Shown in pieces: positions 1-8,332 of a DNA stretch of 64,000 nucleotides. Positions within the stretch are counted from its first letter, which is position 1, and each line of letters begins with the position of its first letter. Source of the DNA: JAANXG01 sp963731035 (lineage in GTDB: Bacteria > Pseudomonadota > Gammaproteobacteria > Arenicellales > JAANXG01); the NCBI GenBank assembly GCA_963731035.1, contig CAVSUY010000016.1, forward strand, positions 107,394-171,393, given 5' to 3'. The notes below the pieces were generated by a model. The model was not told the DNA's origin, made no database searches, and saw only the letters and a list, made by a program, of their open reading frames with translations. A program made the position numbers and the translations under genes.

Positions 1-411
1 GGTTTCGAAGCCGAGGAAATGAGCGACTGGAAAGGACTCAACAAGACTCACCCGTGGTACGCGTTCCTGATGCTCCTGCTGATGATATCCATGGCGGGTA
101 TCCCCCCGACTATCGGCTTTTTTGCCAAGCTGAACGTCTTCCAGGCTGTCATTCAGGCAGGCTTGGTGTGGGTAGCCGTGGTGGCGGTCCTATTCACGGT
201 GGTGGGGGCGTTCTACTACCTCAGGGTAATCAAGCTCATGTACTTCGATGAACCCGAGGGCGCGGTGCCGGAGATTCAGACGCCCCGGGACGCCCGTATC
301 CTGGTGGGCATCAACGCCTGCGCCGTGGTCCTGCTGCTTCCGGTTATTGCCCCCATTCAGGCGATGTGCATTCACGCCGTGAACGGCCTGGCGTTCCTGG
401 CCGGCGGTTAG
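1..411 (+). CDS. nuoN: NADH-quinone oxidoreductase subunit N, C-terminal part
   Basis: This is the last 136 residues of NuoN, an antiporter-like proton-pumping membrane subunit of respiratory complex I. The frame is open from the first base, so the start lies outside the window. The stretch ISMAGIPPTIGFFAKLNVF is the characteristic late-helix motif of the NuoL/M/N family, and three hydrophobic segments follow each other up to the stop. NuoN is normally the last gene of the nuo operon, which fits the gap and change of function downstream. The call rests on family knowledge of this motif; the fragment is too short for finer statements. Confidence 0.93.
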   Translation, partial: GFEAEEMSDWKGLNKTHPWYAFLMLLLMISMAGIPPTIGFFAKLNVFQAVIQAGLVWVAVVAVLFTVVGAFYYLRVIKLMYFDEPEGAVPEIQTPRDARILVGINACAVVLLLPVIAPIQAMCIHAVNGLAFLAGG

Positions 412-522
412 GATCGTTCAAAGCGCCTCTTTACCAAGGGGGAATTTCCGTCAATCCCATGGCTAAAATTCTTATCCATACCTGACTGAGCGTTGCTGTA
501 CAGTCGCGTCATCGGGGATGAT

Positions 523-544
523 GCTAGTGACGGGGTACACTAGC
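523..544. promoter_or_regulatory. Perfect inverted repeat upstream of the methyltransferase gene
   Basis: GCTAGTG (523-529) and CACTAGC (538-544) are exact reverse complements separated by 8 bases. The repeat ends about 26 bases before the ribosome binding site of the gene at 578. It could be an operator or a small RNA hairpin. No T-run follows, so it is not a good intrinsic terminator for nuoN. Confidence 0.4.
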
Positions 545-577
545 GACAACGTATGATATGTATCTCGCGGAGGCAAT

Positions 578-1384
578 ATGATCGACGGTGAGCATGCAAA
601 TCCGTTTTCGAGGAGGGAGGACAACCGGGAGCGTCAGTTCAAGCATGTATGGGTGGAGGAATTGGATGATGTCTTTGCCGATGTCGCACGCTACTATGAC
701 CGCGCCAATCATGTCGCCAGCCTTGGATTGTGGAGTTGGTTTCTTGATCGCTTTATTGCCACCATAGACTGTCAGCCCGGGCAGAGGGTGCTCGACGTTT
801 GTGCCGGCACCAATGCCATCGGCCTTGCGTTGCTGAAAAGACAACCGGATCTCGAGGTCCATGCCATCGATCGCAGTGAGGCTATGCAAGCGGTGGGCCA
901 GGAAAATGCTCGCAAACTCGGTTTTCACATAAACAGCACTATTGGGGATGTCCATACCTTGCCCTTCCCCGACAATCACTTCGACATAGTCACCCTGCAA
1001 TACGCTTCACGCCATCTGCGTATCATGGATGTCTGCGGCGAAATTCGACGTGTGCTCAAACCCGGTGGGCATTTCTATCACTGCGATATGCTACGTCCCT
1101 CCAACAAGGTCGTGGAGTGCGGCTACTATGCATACTTGCGCTTATGCCTGAATTTCACAGCGGCATTGTTTCGCAGCTCCTCCGCGGCCCACGGCTGCAA
1201 GAAATACTTCATTAATACCCTGCGGATGTTCTATTCCGCGGATGAATTCTCTACCCTGCTGCGCGATGTGGGGTTCGAACAAGTGGCCAGCGAAACCTTG
1301 CTGGGCGGCATGATCGGTTTTCACAAGGCTATGAAGCCACTAGGCACCGGGGTCGCCAGCGTGGCCGAGGGCGCGCGCCTGTAA
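578..1384 (+). CDS. Class I SAM-dependent methyltransferase, UbiE/MenG-like
   Basis: A 268-residue methyltransferase. SAM-binding motif I is VLDVCAGTNA at residues 71-80, the acidic loop end is at HAIDRS (95-100), LPFPDNHFD (128-136) is the UbiE/COQ5-type motif, and VLKPGG (159-164) is the post-motif. Motif I has CAGTNA where UbiE has a GGTGD-type loop, so this is a relative of the quinone C-methyltransferases, not UbiE itself. A ribosome binding site (GGAGG, 569-573) precedes the ATG by 4 bases. It follows nuoN on the same strand after 166 bases; a role in quinone methylation is suggested by family and neighbourhood but the substrate is unknown. Confidence 0.75.
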   Translation: MIDGEHANPFSRREDNRERQFKHVWVEELDDVFADVARYYDRANHVASLGLWSWFLDRFIATIDCQPGQRVLDVCAGTNAIGLALLKRQPDLEVHAIDRSEAMQAVGQENARKLGFHINSTIGDVHTLPFPDNHFDIVTLQYASRHLRIMDVCGEIRRVLKPGGHFYHCDMLRPSNKVVECGYYAYLRLCLNFTAALFRSSSAAHGCKKYFINTLRMFYSADEFSTLLRDVGFEQVASETLLGGMIGFHKAMKPLGTGVASVAEGARL

Positions 1385-1571
1385 ACCGGTTGCCGGATCT
1401 CCTACTCCTTGAAACCGGGCCGACGGCAACCCATGTTGCTTCTCTCGGATGGATACGCGTCGGGACGCAGACGGGGTTCCGAGGCCCTGAGTCCCGGAGA
1501 GGAATTGCTCGCCCCTCGCCGCCGGCCGGGGTGGGGGCCCTCTCGGAAGCCCTGGGTCCCCGGGGCGTGGC

Positions 1572-1600
1572 TTGAATCAACCTCGCCGCCGGGGTAGAAT
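1572..1600 (+). promoter_or_regulatory. Sigma-70 type promoter of the initiator tRNA
   Basis: TTGAAT (1572-1577) and TAGAAT (1595-1600) are spaced by exactly 17 bases, and the tRNA begins 11 bases past the -10 box. The stretch between -10 and tRNA (CGGCCGGCTGA) is GC-rich, like the discriminators of stringently controlled stable-RNA promoters. Both boxes match the consensus at 4-5 of 6 positions. Confidence 0.75.
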
Positions 1601-1611
1601 CGGCCGGCTGA

Positions 1612-1688
<77 letters not shown>

Positions 1689-1710
1689 AATGTCGAAAGA
1701 TATCTTTGGG

Positions 1711-1733
1711 CCCCGCTTAGTGCGGGGTTTTCT
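1711..1733 (+). terminator. Intrinsic terminator after metY
   Basis: CCCCGC (1711-1716), loop TTAGT and GCGGGG (1722-1727) are followed by TTTTCT. It lies 22 bases past the tRNA and would end tRNA transcripts or act as an attenuator for the downstream operon. Confidence 0.8.
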
Positions 1734-1787
1734 GTTTAGGGGATCTCCGAGCCGAACGGGGTCCCGTGGTCGGGAGCGAAGATAACG

Positions 1788-1812
1788 AAGTGGGCTCAAG
1801 GCCCACTTTTTT
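1788..1812 (+). terminator. Leader terminator/attenuator ahead of rimP
   Basis: AAGTGGGC (1788-1795), loop TCAAG and GCCCACTT (1801-1808) form a perfect 8-bp stem followed by TTTT. It is a second intrinsic terminator between metY and rimP and ends 27 bases before the chosen rimP start. In E. coli the metY-nusA operon is known to be controlled by NusA at leader terminators; a similar role here is inference. Confidence 0.85.
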
Positions 1813-1839
1813 GTGACGGGCAGGGGCCGGGAGACAGCA

Positions 1840-2310
1840 GTGACGAGGGCAGATTTGCACGAGCTTCTGGAGCCGGGCGCGGAGGCGCTGGGCTTCGAGG
1901 TGCTGGCCGTCGAGCTGACCGGCAGCCCGGGACGGAGCGTTCTGCGCGTCTACATCGACGGACCGAAGGGTGTGACGGTGGACGACTGCGCCCGTGCGAG
2001 CCAGCAGTTCAGCGCGATCCTCGACGTGGAGGACCCGGTGCCTGGCCACTACACGCTGGAGGTGTCGTCTCCCGGTCTGGACCGGCCCCTGACCAAGGCG
2101 AAGCACTTCCAGGCGGTGGTGGGGCAGGAGATTCGCCTGAACACCAGCGACGCCGTGAGCGGGCGTCGTCGGTTCCGCGGGCGGCTGAAAGTTGCGGATT
2201 CCCAAGGGCTGGACCTGGTGGTCGATGGTGAGACGTACCGGATTCCGCTCGCCAACGTGATCAAGGCGCGCCTGATACCGGAGTTCGATGAGTTGGGTGA
2301 GAAAAGTTAG
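1840..2310 (+). CDS. rimP: Ribosome maturation factor RimP
   Basis: RimP assists maturation of the 30S subunit. The 156-residue reading has the family signatures: EALGFEVLAVEL near the start, a SRxxSxxLDxxDPxPxxYxLEVSSPGLDRPL-type core (visible as YTLEVSSPGLDRPL), and a C-terminal RxL-type SH3-like domain ending KARLIPEF. A GTG at 1813 is in frame but abuts the T-run of the leader terminator and has no ribosome binding site. The GTG at 1840 has GGGAG 8-9 bases ahead and gives the usual family length, so it is preferred. First protein gene of the rimP-nusA-infB-rbfA-truB-rpsO-pnp operon; 11 bases separate it from nusA. Confidence 0.92.
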   Translation: MTRADLHELLEPGAEALGFEVLAVELTGSPGRSVLRVYIDGPKGVTVDDCARASQQFSAILDVEDPVPGHYTLEVSSPGLDRPLTKAKHFQAVVGQEIRLNTSDAVSGRRRFRGRLKVADSQGLDLVVDGETYRIPLANVIKARLIPEFDELGEKS

Positions 2311-2321
2311 GTAATAGATTC

Positions 2322-3824
2322 ATGGCAAATGAAATATTGTTGATGGCGGACGTGCTTTCCCGCGAAAAAGGCGTGGGAAAGGATGTCATTTTCGAGGCGA
2401 TCGAAGCCGCGTTGGCGACGGCCACACGAAAACGCCACAGAGAGGATATCGACGCCCGCGTCTCGATCCACCGCGATACCGGCGCCCACGATACTTTTCG
2501 CCGCTGGGAGGTGATCCCTGACGAGGAGGAGCTGGAGTTCCCGACCCGGCAGATCCGCCTGACCCAGGCCCGTCTCGACCATCCGGATATCGAGGCCGGT
2601 GAATTCGTGGAGGAGCCTCTCGAGCCGGTTGATTTCGGGCGCATCGCTGCCCAAGCCGCCAAACAGGTGATTATGCAGAAGGTGCGCGAGGCGGAACGCG
2701 AGCGCGTCGTTGCGGAATACCTGCCGCGCAAGGGTGAGATGATCTCCGGCGTCGTCAAGCGCCTGGAGCGCGGCGACGCCGTCGTGGACCTGGGCGGGGC
2801 GGAGGCGACTCTGCCGAAGTCGGCCATGATTCCCCGCGAAGGGCTGCGCCCCGGCGATCGTATCCGGGCGGTCCTGAAAGACGTGCGGGCCGTGCCGCGG
2901 GGGCCGCAGCTGTTCCTCGACCGGGTCGTGCCCGAGTTGCTTATTCATCTGTTCCAGCTCGAGGTGCCGGAGGCGGGGGAAAGCATCATCGAGATCCTGA
3001 ACGCGGCCCGCGACCCTGGTTTGCGGGCCAAGATCGCCGTGCGATCGAACGATCCCAAGATTGATCCGGTGGGCGCCTGCGTCGGAATCCGTGGTTCCCG
3101 GGTGCAGAGTGTCTCCAATGAGATCGCCGGCGAGCGGGTGGACATTATCAAGTGGTCCGAGGATCCTGCACAGTTCGTGATAAACGCCCTGGCGCCGGCG
3201 GAAGTGGAATCCATCGTCGTGGACGAGGATCTCAAGTCCTTGGATGTGGTGGTGGACGAGAAGCAACTGTCGCAGGCTATCGGCCGCGGCGGACAGAACG
3301 TGCGGCTCGCGTCGGAGTTGACCGGCTGGGAAATCAACATCCTGACGGACCAGGAGGCGGCCGACAAGGCGAACCGGGAATCGGCCGAGTACAGGGCGAT
3401 GATGATGGAAAAGCTGGACGTCGATGAAGACGTAGCCGGCATTCTGGTCCAGGAGGGATTCACGACCCTGGACGAGGTGGCCTACGTGCCCAAGCAGGAG
3501 CTACTCGACATCGAAGAGTTCGACGAGACGCTGGTGGATGAACTGAGGCGCCGGGCCGAGGATGCCCTGGTGACATCCGCCATAGCGGAGGAGGAGGCGC
3601 TCAAGCTCGCGGAGCCCGCCGAGGATTTGCTGAATCTCGAAGGCATGGACGAGCTGACCGCACGGAAGCTCGCCAGCCAGGGTATTAAGACCCAGGAGGA
3701 TCTTGCCGATTGCTCGGTGGACGAGCTGCTCGAGCTTTCCGGCATGGAGAAGGAAAGGGCGGAGACATTGATAATGACCGCGCGTGCACCATGGTTCGAG
3801 GAAGCGGAGCAAAGCAACGCGTAG
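2322..3824 (+). CDS. nusA: Transcription termination/antitermination factor NusA
   Basis: A 500-residue NusA of the long proteobacterial form. It binds RNA polymerase and nascent RNA and modulates pausing, termination and antitermination. An N-terminal polymerase-binding domain is followed by an S1 domain from about residue 138 (ISGVVKRLERGDAVVDLGG), KH1 around residue 252 (GIRGSRVQ), KH2 around residue 320 (IGRGGQNVRLA), and two C-terminal acidic helix-hairpin-helix repeats (about 365-500). The start ATG is preceded by AGGTAA. NusA is the classical autoregulator of this operon. Confidence 0.97.
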   Translation: MANEILLMADVLSREKGVGKDVIFEAIEAALATATRKRHREDIDARVSIHRDTGAHDTFRRWEVIPDEEELEFPTRQIRLTQARLDHPDIEAGEFVEEPLEPVDFGRIAAQAAKQVIMQKVREAERERVVAEYLPRKGEMISGVVKRLERGDAVVDLGGAEATLPKSAMIPREGLRPGDRIRAVLKDVRAVPRGPQLFLDRVVPELLIHLFQLEVPEAGESIIEILNAARDPGLRAKIAVRSNDPKIDPVGACVGIRGSRVQSVSNEIAGERVDIIKWSEDPAQFVINALAPAEVESIVVDEDLKSLDVVVDEKQLSQAIGRGGQNVRLASELTGWEINILTDQEAADKANRESAEYRAMMMEKLDVDEDVAGILVQEGFTTLDEVAYVPKQELLDIEEFDETLVDELRRRAEDALVTSAIAEEEALKLAEPAEDLLNLEGMDELTARKLASQGIKTQEDLADCSVDELLELSGMEKERAETLIMTARAPWFEEAEQSNA

Positions 3825-3845
3825 TTACACAGCACGGGTACGATC

Positions 3846-6422
3846 ATGTCGCAGATCACAGTCAAGAGTTTTGCCAACCAGATTAACGTCGGTATCGAGA
3901 GACTGCTCAAGCAGCTCGAGGAAGCCGGGGTGGCGAAGCATGAGGAAGACCTCCTGACGGAGGAGGAGAAGCAAACGCTTCTTTCCCACCTCCGTTCCAA
4001 TGCACGAAGCAAAGCCGCGCACGACGCCGCCCGCAGCCGCATCACCCTCAAACGCAAGCAGGCGGGCGAGATCAAGCAGACTTCGCGGACCGGGACCGCC
4101 CGGACTATTCCGGTGGAGGTCAGGCGCAAGCGGACTTTTGTCCGGCGCGAGGTTCTTGAGGAGCAGGAGCGCCAGAGACAGGAGGAGTTTGCCCGGCAGG
4201 CCGACGAAGAGCGCAAGGCCCGGGAGGCCGTGGAGCGCGAGGCCGAGGAGGCCAAGGCCCGCGCAGAGGCCGAGCAGGCGGAGAAAGAGCGGCTCGAGCG
4301 CGAGAGGTTGGAACGCGAGGAGGCCGAGCGGCTGAAAGCCGAGCAGATCCAGCGACAGGCCGACAATCAGGCCGATCAGCCGGCCGTCGTGCAGGAGGGC
4401 GAAGCCGCGCAGGAACCCGCCAAGGCACCCAAAAAGGAAAAGAAGTCCGCTGCCAAGCCCGACAAGGAGAAAAAGACCGCGGATGCGGACCAGGAGCCTG
4501 GTGCCAAGGGGAGAAAGAAAGGCAAGGGCGAGAGGGGCAAGCGCGACGAACTGCATGTGGCGAAAGGACACAAGGGCCGGCGCAAGCGCGAGCCGGTACG
4601 ACCCAGAAAGGTGCAGGCTAGCGCGCAGCATGGCTTCGAGCGGCCCACCGCGCCGGTGATCCGCGAGGTGACCGTGCCCGAGACCGTCTCGGTGGGTGAC
4701 CTTGCCCAGGCGATGTCGGTCAAGGCGGCCGAGCTGATCACGGTATTGATGAAGATGGGCATGATGGTGACCATCAATCAGGCTCTGGACCAGGACACCG
4801 CAATGCTGGTAGTGGAGGAAATGGGCCACAAGGCGGTACCGGCCGCCGCGGAAAACCCGGAGACGGCCCTTCTGCAGGCCCAGGAAGAGGCCGACACCTC
4901 CGATATGCAGCCGCGCCCGCCGGTGGTGACCGTCATGGGGCACGTCGACCATGGAAAGACGTCGCTACTGGACTACATCCGAAAAACCAAGGTGGCTGCG
5001 GGCGAGGCCGGCGGTATCACCCAGCATATCGGTGCCTACCAAGTGGACACCGCGAACGGTACCGTCACTTTCCTCGACACCCCGGGCCACGCGGCGTTTA
5101 CCGCCATGCGGGCCCGCGGCGCCCAGGCCACCGATCTGGTGATTCTGGTTGTGGCGGCGGACGACGGGGTCAAACCGCAGACCATAGAGGCGATACGCCA
5201 CGCCAAGGACGCCGGCGTGCCGCTGGTGGTTGCCGTCAACAAGATCGACAAGGAGGAAGCCGATCCGGAGCGTGTCAAGCAGGAGCTAAGCAACCACGAT
5301 GTGATCCCCGAAGCGTGGGGGGGCGATACGCTCATAGTGCCGGTATCCGCGGTGACCGGTGAAGGCGTTGACAAGTTGTTGGAAAACGTCGCCCTGCAGT
5401 CGGAGTTGATGGAACTGAAGGCCCGTGCTTCCGGACCCGCCACGGGGCTCGTGGTGGAGGCGCGTCTGGACAAGGGCCGTGGACCGGTGGCTACCGTCCT
5501 GGTGCAGCAAGGTGTTCTGAAACAGGGCGACACCCTGCTGGCCGGCAGGGAAACCGGACGGGTGCGCGTCATGACCAACGACGCCGGTGACGGCATCTCC
5601 GAAGCCGGTCCCTCGACTCCCGTGGAGATACAGGGGTTGTCGGGCGTGCCGGTGGCCGGGGACGAGGTCATGGTGGTGCGGGACGAACGCAAAGCCAAGG
5701 ACATCGCGGCGTACCGTCAGAGCAAGTACAACGAGTCCAGGCTCGCGCGGCAGCAGGCTGCGAAGCTGGAGAACATGTTCCAGGAGATGGACGAAAGCAA
5801 GCAGAAGGGTCTCAACCTGCTGGTGAAGGCCGACGTTCAGGGCTCGGTGGAGGCGCTTACCGAGTCCCTGGAGAAGCTCTCCGCGGATGAAGTGAAGGTG
5901 AAAGTGGTGCATGGCATGGTGGGCGGTATCAATGAATCCGATGTGAACCTGGCGATCGCTTCGAACGCGATCATTGTCGGCTTCAACGTCCGTGCCGACG
6001 CGTCCGCGAGGCGCCTTATCGAGGCTGAGAACGTCGACGTCCATTATTACAACGTGATTTATGACGTCGTGGACGAGATCAAGGCTGCCATGACGGGGAT
6101 GCTGGCGCCGCAGATCAAAGAGGAAATCATCGGCCAGGCCGAGGTCCGGGATGTGTTCCGCGCCCCGAAGATCGGCGCTATCGCCGGCTGCTACGTCACC
6201 GAAGGAGTGGTGCAACGCAATCAGAAAGTGCGTGTGTTGCGGGACAACGTCGTCATATTTGATGGGGGCGTGGATTCGCTGCGCCGATTCAAGGATGACG
6301 TAAACGAGGTCAAGGCGGGTTTCGAGTGCGGCATCGGCGTGAAGAACTACAACGACGTCAAGGTCGGCGACCAACTGGAGTTCTACAGGCAGGTCGAGGT
6401 CCAGCCCACGCTCGAGCCGTGA
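3846..6422 (+). CDS. infB: Translation initiation factor IF-2
   Basis: An 858-residue IF-2, the GTPase that brings initiator tRNA to the 30S subunit. The N terminus has the IF2-N fold (ITVKSFANQINVGIERLLKQ), then a highly charged Lys/Glu/Arg linker to about residue 260, a second IF2-N motif (VSVGDLAQAMSVKAAELI), and the G domain with G1 GHVDHGKT near 364-371, G3 DTPGH and G4 NKID, followed by the beta-barrel and IF2-C domains. The start is 21 bases after nusA. Length and order match the enterobacterial protein. Confidence 0.97.
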   Translation: MSQITVKSFANQINVGIERLLKQLEEAGVAKHEEDLLTEEEKQTLLSHLRSNARSKAAHDAARSRITLKRKQAGEIKQTSRTGTARTIPVEVRRKRTFVRREVLEEQERQRQEEFARQADEERKAREAVEREAEEAKARAEAEQAEKERLERERLEREEAERLKAEQIQRQADNQADQPAVVQEGEAAQEPAKAPKKEKKSAAKPDKEKKTADADQEPGAKGRKKGKGERGKRDELHVAKGHKGRRKREPVRPRKVQASAQHGFERPTAPVIREVTVPETVSVGDLAQAMSVKAAELITVLMKMGMMVTINQALDQDTAMLVVEEMGHKAVPAAAENPETALLQAQEEADTSDMQPRPPVVTVMGHVDHGKTSLLDYIRKTKVAAGEAGGITQHIGAYQVDTANGTVTFLDTPGHAAFTAMRARGAQATDLVILVVAADDGVKPQTIEAIRHAKDAGVPLVVAVNKIDKEEADPERVKQELSNHDVIPEAWGGDTLIVPVSAVTGEGVDKLLENVALQSELMELKARASGPATGLVVEARLDKGRGPVATVLVQQGVLKQGDTLLAGRETGRVRVMTNDAGDGISEAGPSTPVEIQGLSGVPVAGDEVMVVRDERKAKDIAAYRQSKYNESRLARQQAAKLENMFQEMDESKQKGLNLLVKADVQGSVEALTESLEKLSADEVKVKVVHGMVGGINESDVNLAIASNAIIVGFNVRADASARRLIEAENVDVHYYNVIYDVVDEIKAAMTGMLAPQIKEEIIGQAEVRDVFRAPKIGAIAGCYVTEGVVQRNQKVRVLRDNVVIFDGGVDSLRRFKDDVNEVKAGFECGIGVKNYNDVKVGDQLEFYRQVEVQPTLEP

Positions 6423-6479
6423 TGATGCCGAAAACACATACCATCGGACCGGATGTGGGATCCGCCGCGGACTGACGCA

Positions 6480-6848
6480 ATGCCGAAGGAATTCAGCCGG
6501 ACCCAGAGGGTCGCGGAACTCATTCGCCGCGAATTGGCGGTTATCATCGCCCGGGAGATGGATGACCCCCGGATGCGATTCGTGTCGGTGACTGCTGTGC
6601 AAGTGAGCAAGGACCTGCGAAATGCAAAGGTCTTCGTGACGCAGATGAAGACGGATGATGATTCGACGGTCGACGTCCGGTCCCTCCAGAAGGCGGCCGG
6701 TTTCCTGCGCAGGCAGCTTGCGTCCGTTTTGAGCCTGAAGAACGTTCCCGCCCTGACGTTCGTTTACGACAATAGTATCGAGCGAGGAGTGGACCTGAGC
6801 CGTTTGATCGAGAAGGCCGTGGCCGGGAACGGAGACTCGCACCGCTGA
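6480..6848 (+). CDS. rbfA: 30S ribosome-binding factor RbfA
   Basis: A 122-residue RbfA, which binds the 30S subunit late in maturation near the 5' domain of 16S rRNA. The protein opens MPKEFSRTQRVAELIRREL, which aligns with E. coli RbfA, and contains the DPR and VSKDLRNAKVFV segments of its KH-like fold. An ATG at 6453 is in frame but adds nine unrelated residues; 6480 is chosen from homology. It lies 57 bases after infB and 16 bases before truB. Confidence 0.94.
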   Translation: MPKEFSRTQRVAELIRRELAVIIAREMDDPRMRFVSVTAVQVSKDLRNAKVFVTQMKTDDDSTVDVRSLQKAAGFLRRQLASVLSLKNVPALTFVYDNSIERGVDLSRLIEKAVAGNGDSHR

Positions 6849-6864
6849 GGCGGTGGAAGCGACA

Positions 6865-7779
6865 ATGACCAGGAGAAATCGAGATCGGGGCCGCAAGGTG
6901 GACGGCATTCTGCTGCTGGACAAGCCGGCAGGGCTGACGTCGAACGCGGCGCTGCAGCACGTGAAGCGGGCCTTCGGGGCGAGCAAGGCAGGTCATACGG
7001 GCAGTCTAGACCCCATCGCCACCGGGCTGCTGCCGGTGTGTTTCGGCGAGGCAACCAAGCTGTCGGGTTTTTTCCTGAGCGCCGACAAGCGTTACCGGGC
7101 GGGTTTCAGGTTGGGGGTCGCAACGGAGACCGGTGACAGCGAAGGCGGAGTGGTCCGGCGCTCCACGGTTGAGGTGGGCGACGAGGATATTGAACGGGCC
7201 ATGGATCGGTTCCGAGGCAACTTCGAGCAGATCCCATCCATGTACAGCGCCATCAAGAAGAATGGCAAGCCGCTTTACGAGCTGGCGCGGCAAGGCATAG
7301 AGGTGGAACGACAGGCGCGGCCGGTGACCGTCCATGCGCTGGATTGGGAACGTCTAGAGGACGACAGGCTGGCGGTGGACCTGCACTGCTCCAGTGGATT
7401 CTATGTCAGAAGCCTGGCGCACGACCTTGGTGAGGCGCTGGGATGCGGCGCTCACGTCGACGCCCTGACACGGGTCGCCGTGGGAGATTTCAAGCTGGAG
7501 GATGCCGTATCGCTGGATCGGGTAGAAGCGCTCCGGGAGGATATCGCCAGCCTGGACGAGCTGCTGATTCCCGGCGACCGCGGGCTGCAGCATCTGCCCG
7601 GCATCACCCTGTCGACTGACGCGGCCTACTATCTGGTGCGTGGCCAGGCGGTGCGGGCGGCGAAGCTGCCGCGAAGCGGGCTGGTGCGGCTGTACGCGGA
7701 GGAGGCGGGGTTCCTCGGGGTCGGCAAAGTGTTGGGCGACGGCCGGGTGGCACCCAAGCGCTTGTTTCAGAGCGCATGA
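6865..7779 (+). CDS. truB: tRNA pseudouridine-55 synthase TruB
   Basis: TruB converts U55 in the T loop of tRNAs to pseudouridine. The motif GILLLDKPAGLTSN near the start and GHTGSLDPIATG with the catalytic aspartate at residue 49 are diagnostic; SGFYVRSLAHDLGEALG is the conserved second motif. The C-terminal PUA domain is present. A GTG at 6853 is in frame; the ATG at 6865 matches the homologous N terminus (basic residues then DGILLLDKP) and has GGTGG about 9 bases upstream. Confidence 0.95.
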   Translation: MTRRNRDRGRKVDGILLLDKPAGLTSNAALQHVKRAFGASKAGHTGSLDPIATGLLPVCFGEATKLSGFFLSADKRYRAGFRLGVATETGDSEGGVVRRSTVEVGDEDIERAMDRFRGNFEQIPSMYSAIKKNGKPLYELARQGIEVERQARPVTVHALDWERLEDDRLAVDLHCSSGFYVRSLAHDLGEALGCGAHVDALTRVAVGDFKLEDAVSLDRVEALREDIASLDELLIPGDRGLQHLPGITLSTDAAYYLVRGQAVRAAKLPRSGLVRLYAEEAGFLGVGKVLGDGRVAPKRLFQSA

Positions 7780-7933
7780 TGGATCGGGCGGCGCGATGGA
7801 ATCGAATAGGCGGCACCGTCGACCCGCAAGCCGGGAAACCTGGCTCCAGGGTGTCAGGAGCTCCAGCAATATGGGCTGCTAAGGCCCTGATTTACATGGA
7901 ACATCTGCGTACGGAGCGGTGTTCCGGTTTCGG

Positions 7934-7962
7934 TTGTGAGGCGGCGGAGCGGCGGTTAGAAT
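7934..7962 (+). promoter_or_regulatory. Predicted promoter for rpsO-pnp
   Basis: TTGTGA (7934-7939) and TAGAAT (7957-7962) are separated by 17 bases inside the 261-base gap between truB and rpsO. Transcription would start near 7969, giving a leader of about 70 bases. E. coli also has an internal promoter ahead of rpsO. No open gene was seen in the rest of this gap. Confidence 0.6.
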
Positions 7963-8040
7963 ACGCGGGCTCCGCGGTCAGGTATACATGATGAGCAGTC
8001 CAAGTGACTGGTAACAGGCAATAGGTAAGAGGTTGGTCAG

Positions 8041-8310
8041 ATGACATTAACTGCCGAGCAGAAATCTAGAGTCATGAACGACTATCAGCGCTCGAACGGC
8101 GACACCGGGTCACCCGAGGTGCAGGTGGCCTTGATGACGGCCCGTATCGAGGATTTGACCTCGCACTTCAAGGTTCATAAGCAGGACCATCATTCCCGTC
8201 AGGGGTTATTGCGTCTCGTAAGCCAGCGCCGGAAGCTCCTGGACTATCTCAAGCACAAGGATATAGAGCGCTATCGTGAATTAATTGGTCGTCTGGGACT
8301 ACGCAGATAA
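8041..8310 (+). CDS. rpsO: 30S ribosomal protein S15
   Basis: An 89-residue S15, the standard length. It binds the central domain of 16S rRNA. Diagnostic stretches are DTGSPEVQVALMTARI, LTSHFKVHKQDHHSRQGLLRL and RRKLLDYLKHKD. The ATG is preceded by AAGAGG at 8 bases. In E. coli S15 represses its own mRNA through the leader; the leader here was not folded. Confidence 0.98.
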   Translation: MTLTAEQKSRVMNDYQRSNGDTGSPEVQVALMTARIEDLTSHFKVHKQDHHSRQGLLRLVSQRRKLLDYLKHKDIERYRELIGRLGLRR

Positions 8311-8332
8311 CCCCTATAGAGGACGGTATAAA

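Noticed and set aside
2307..3266. 319-codon frame on the minus strand opposite nusA
   Set aside because: It mirrors nusA codons; the His/Arg/Leu-rich product matches no family. High-GC coding sequence commonly leaves the complementary frame open.
5286..6986. 566-codon minus-strand frame opposite infB and rbfA
   Set aside because: Antisense to well-identified genes, no ribosome binding site and no recognisable domain.
7780..8040. Possible small gene between truB and rpsO
   Set aside because: Open frames there lack ribosome binding sites and conserved residues; the space is explained by the rpsO promoter and leader.
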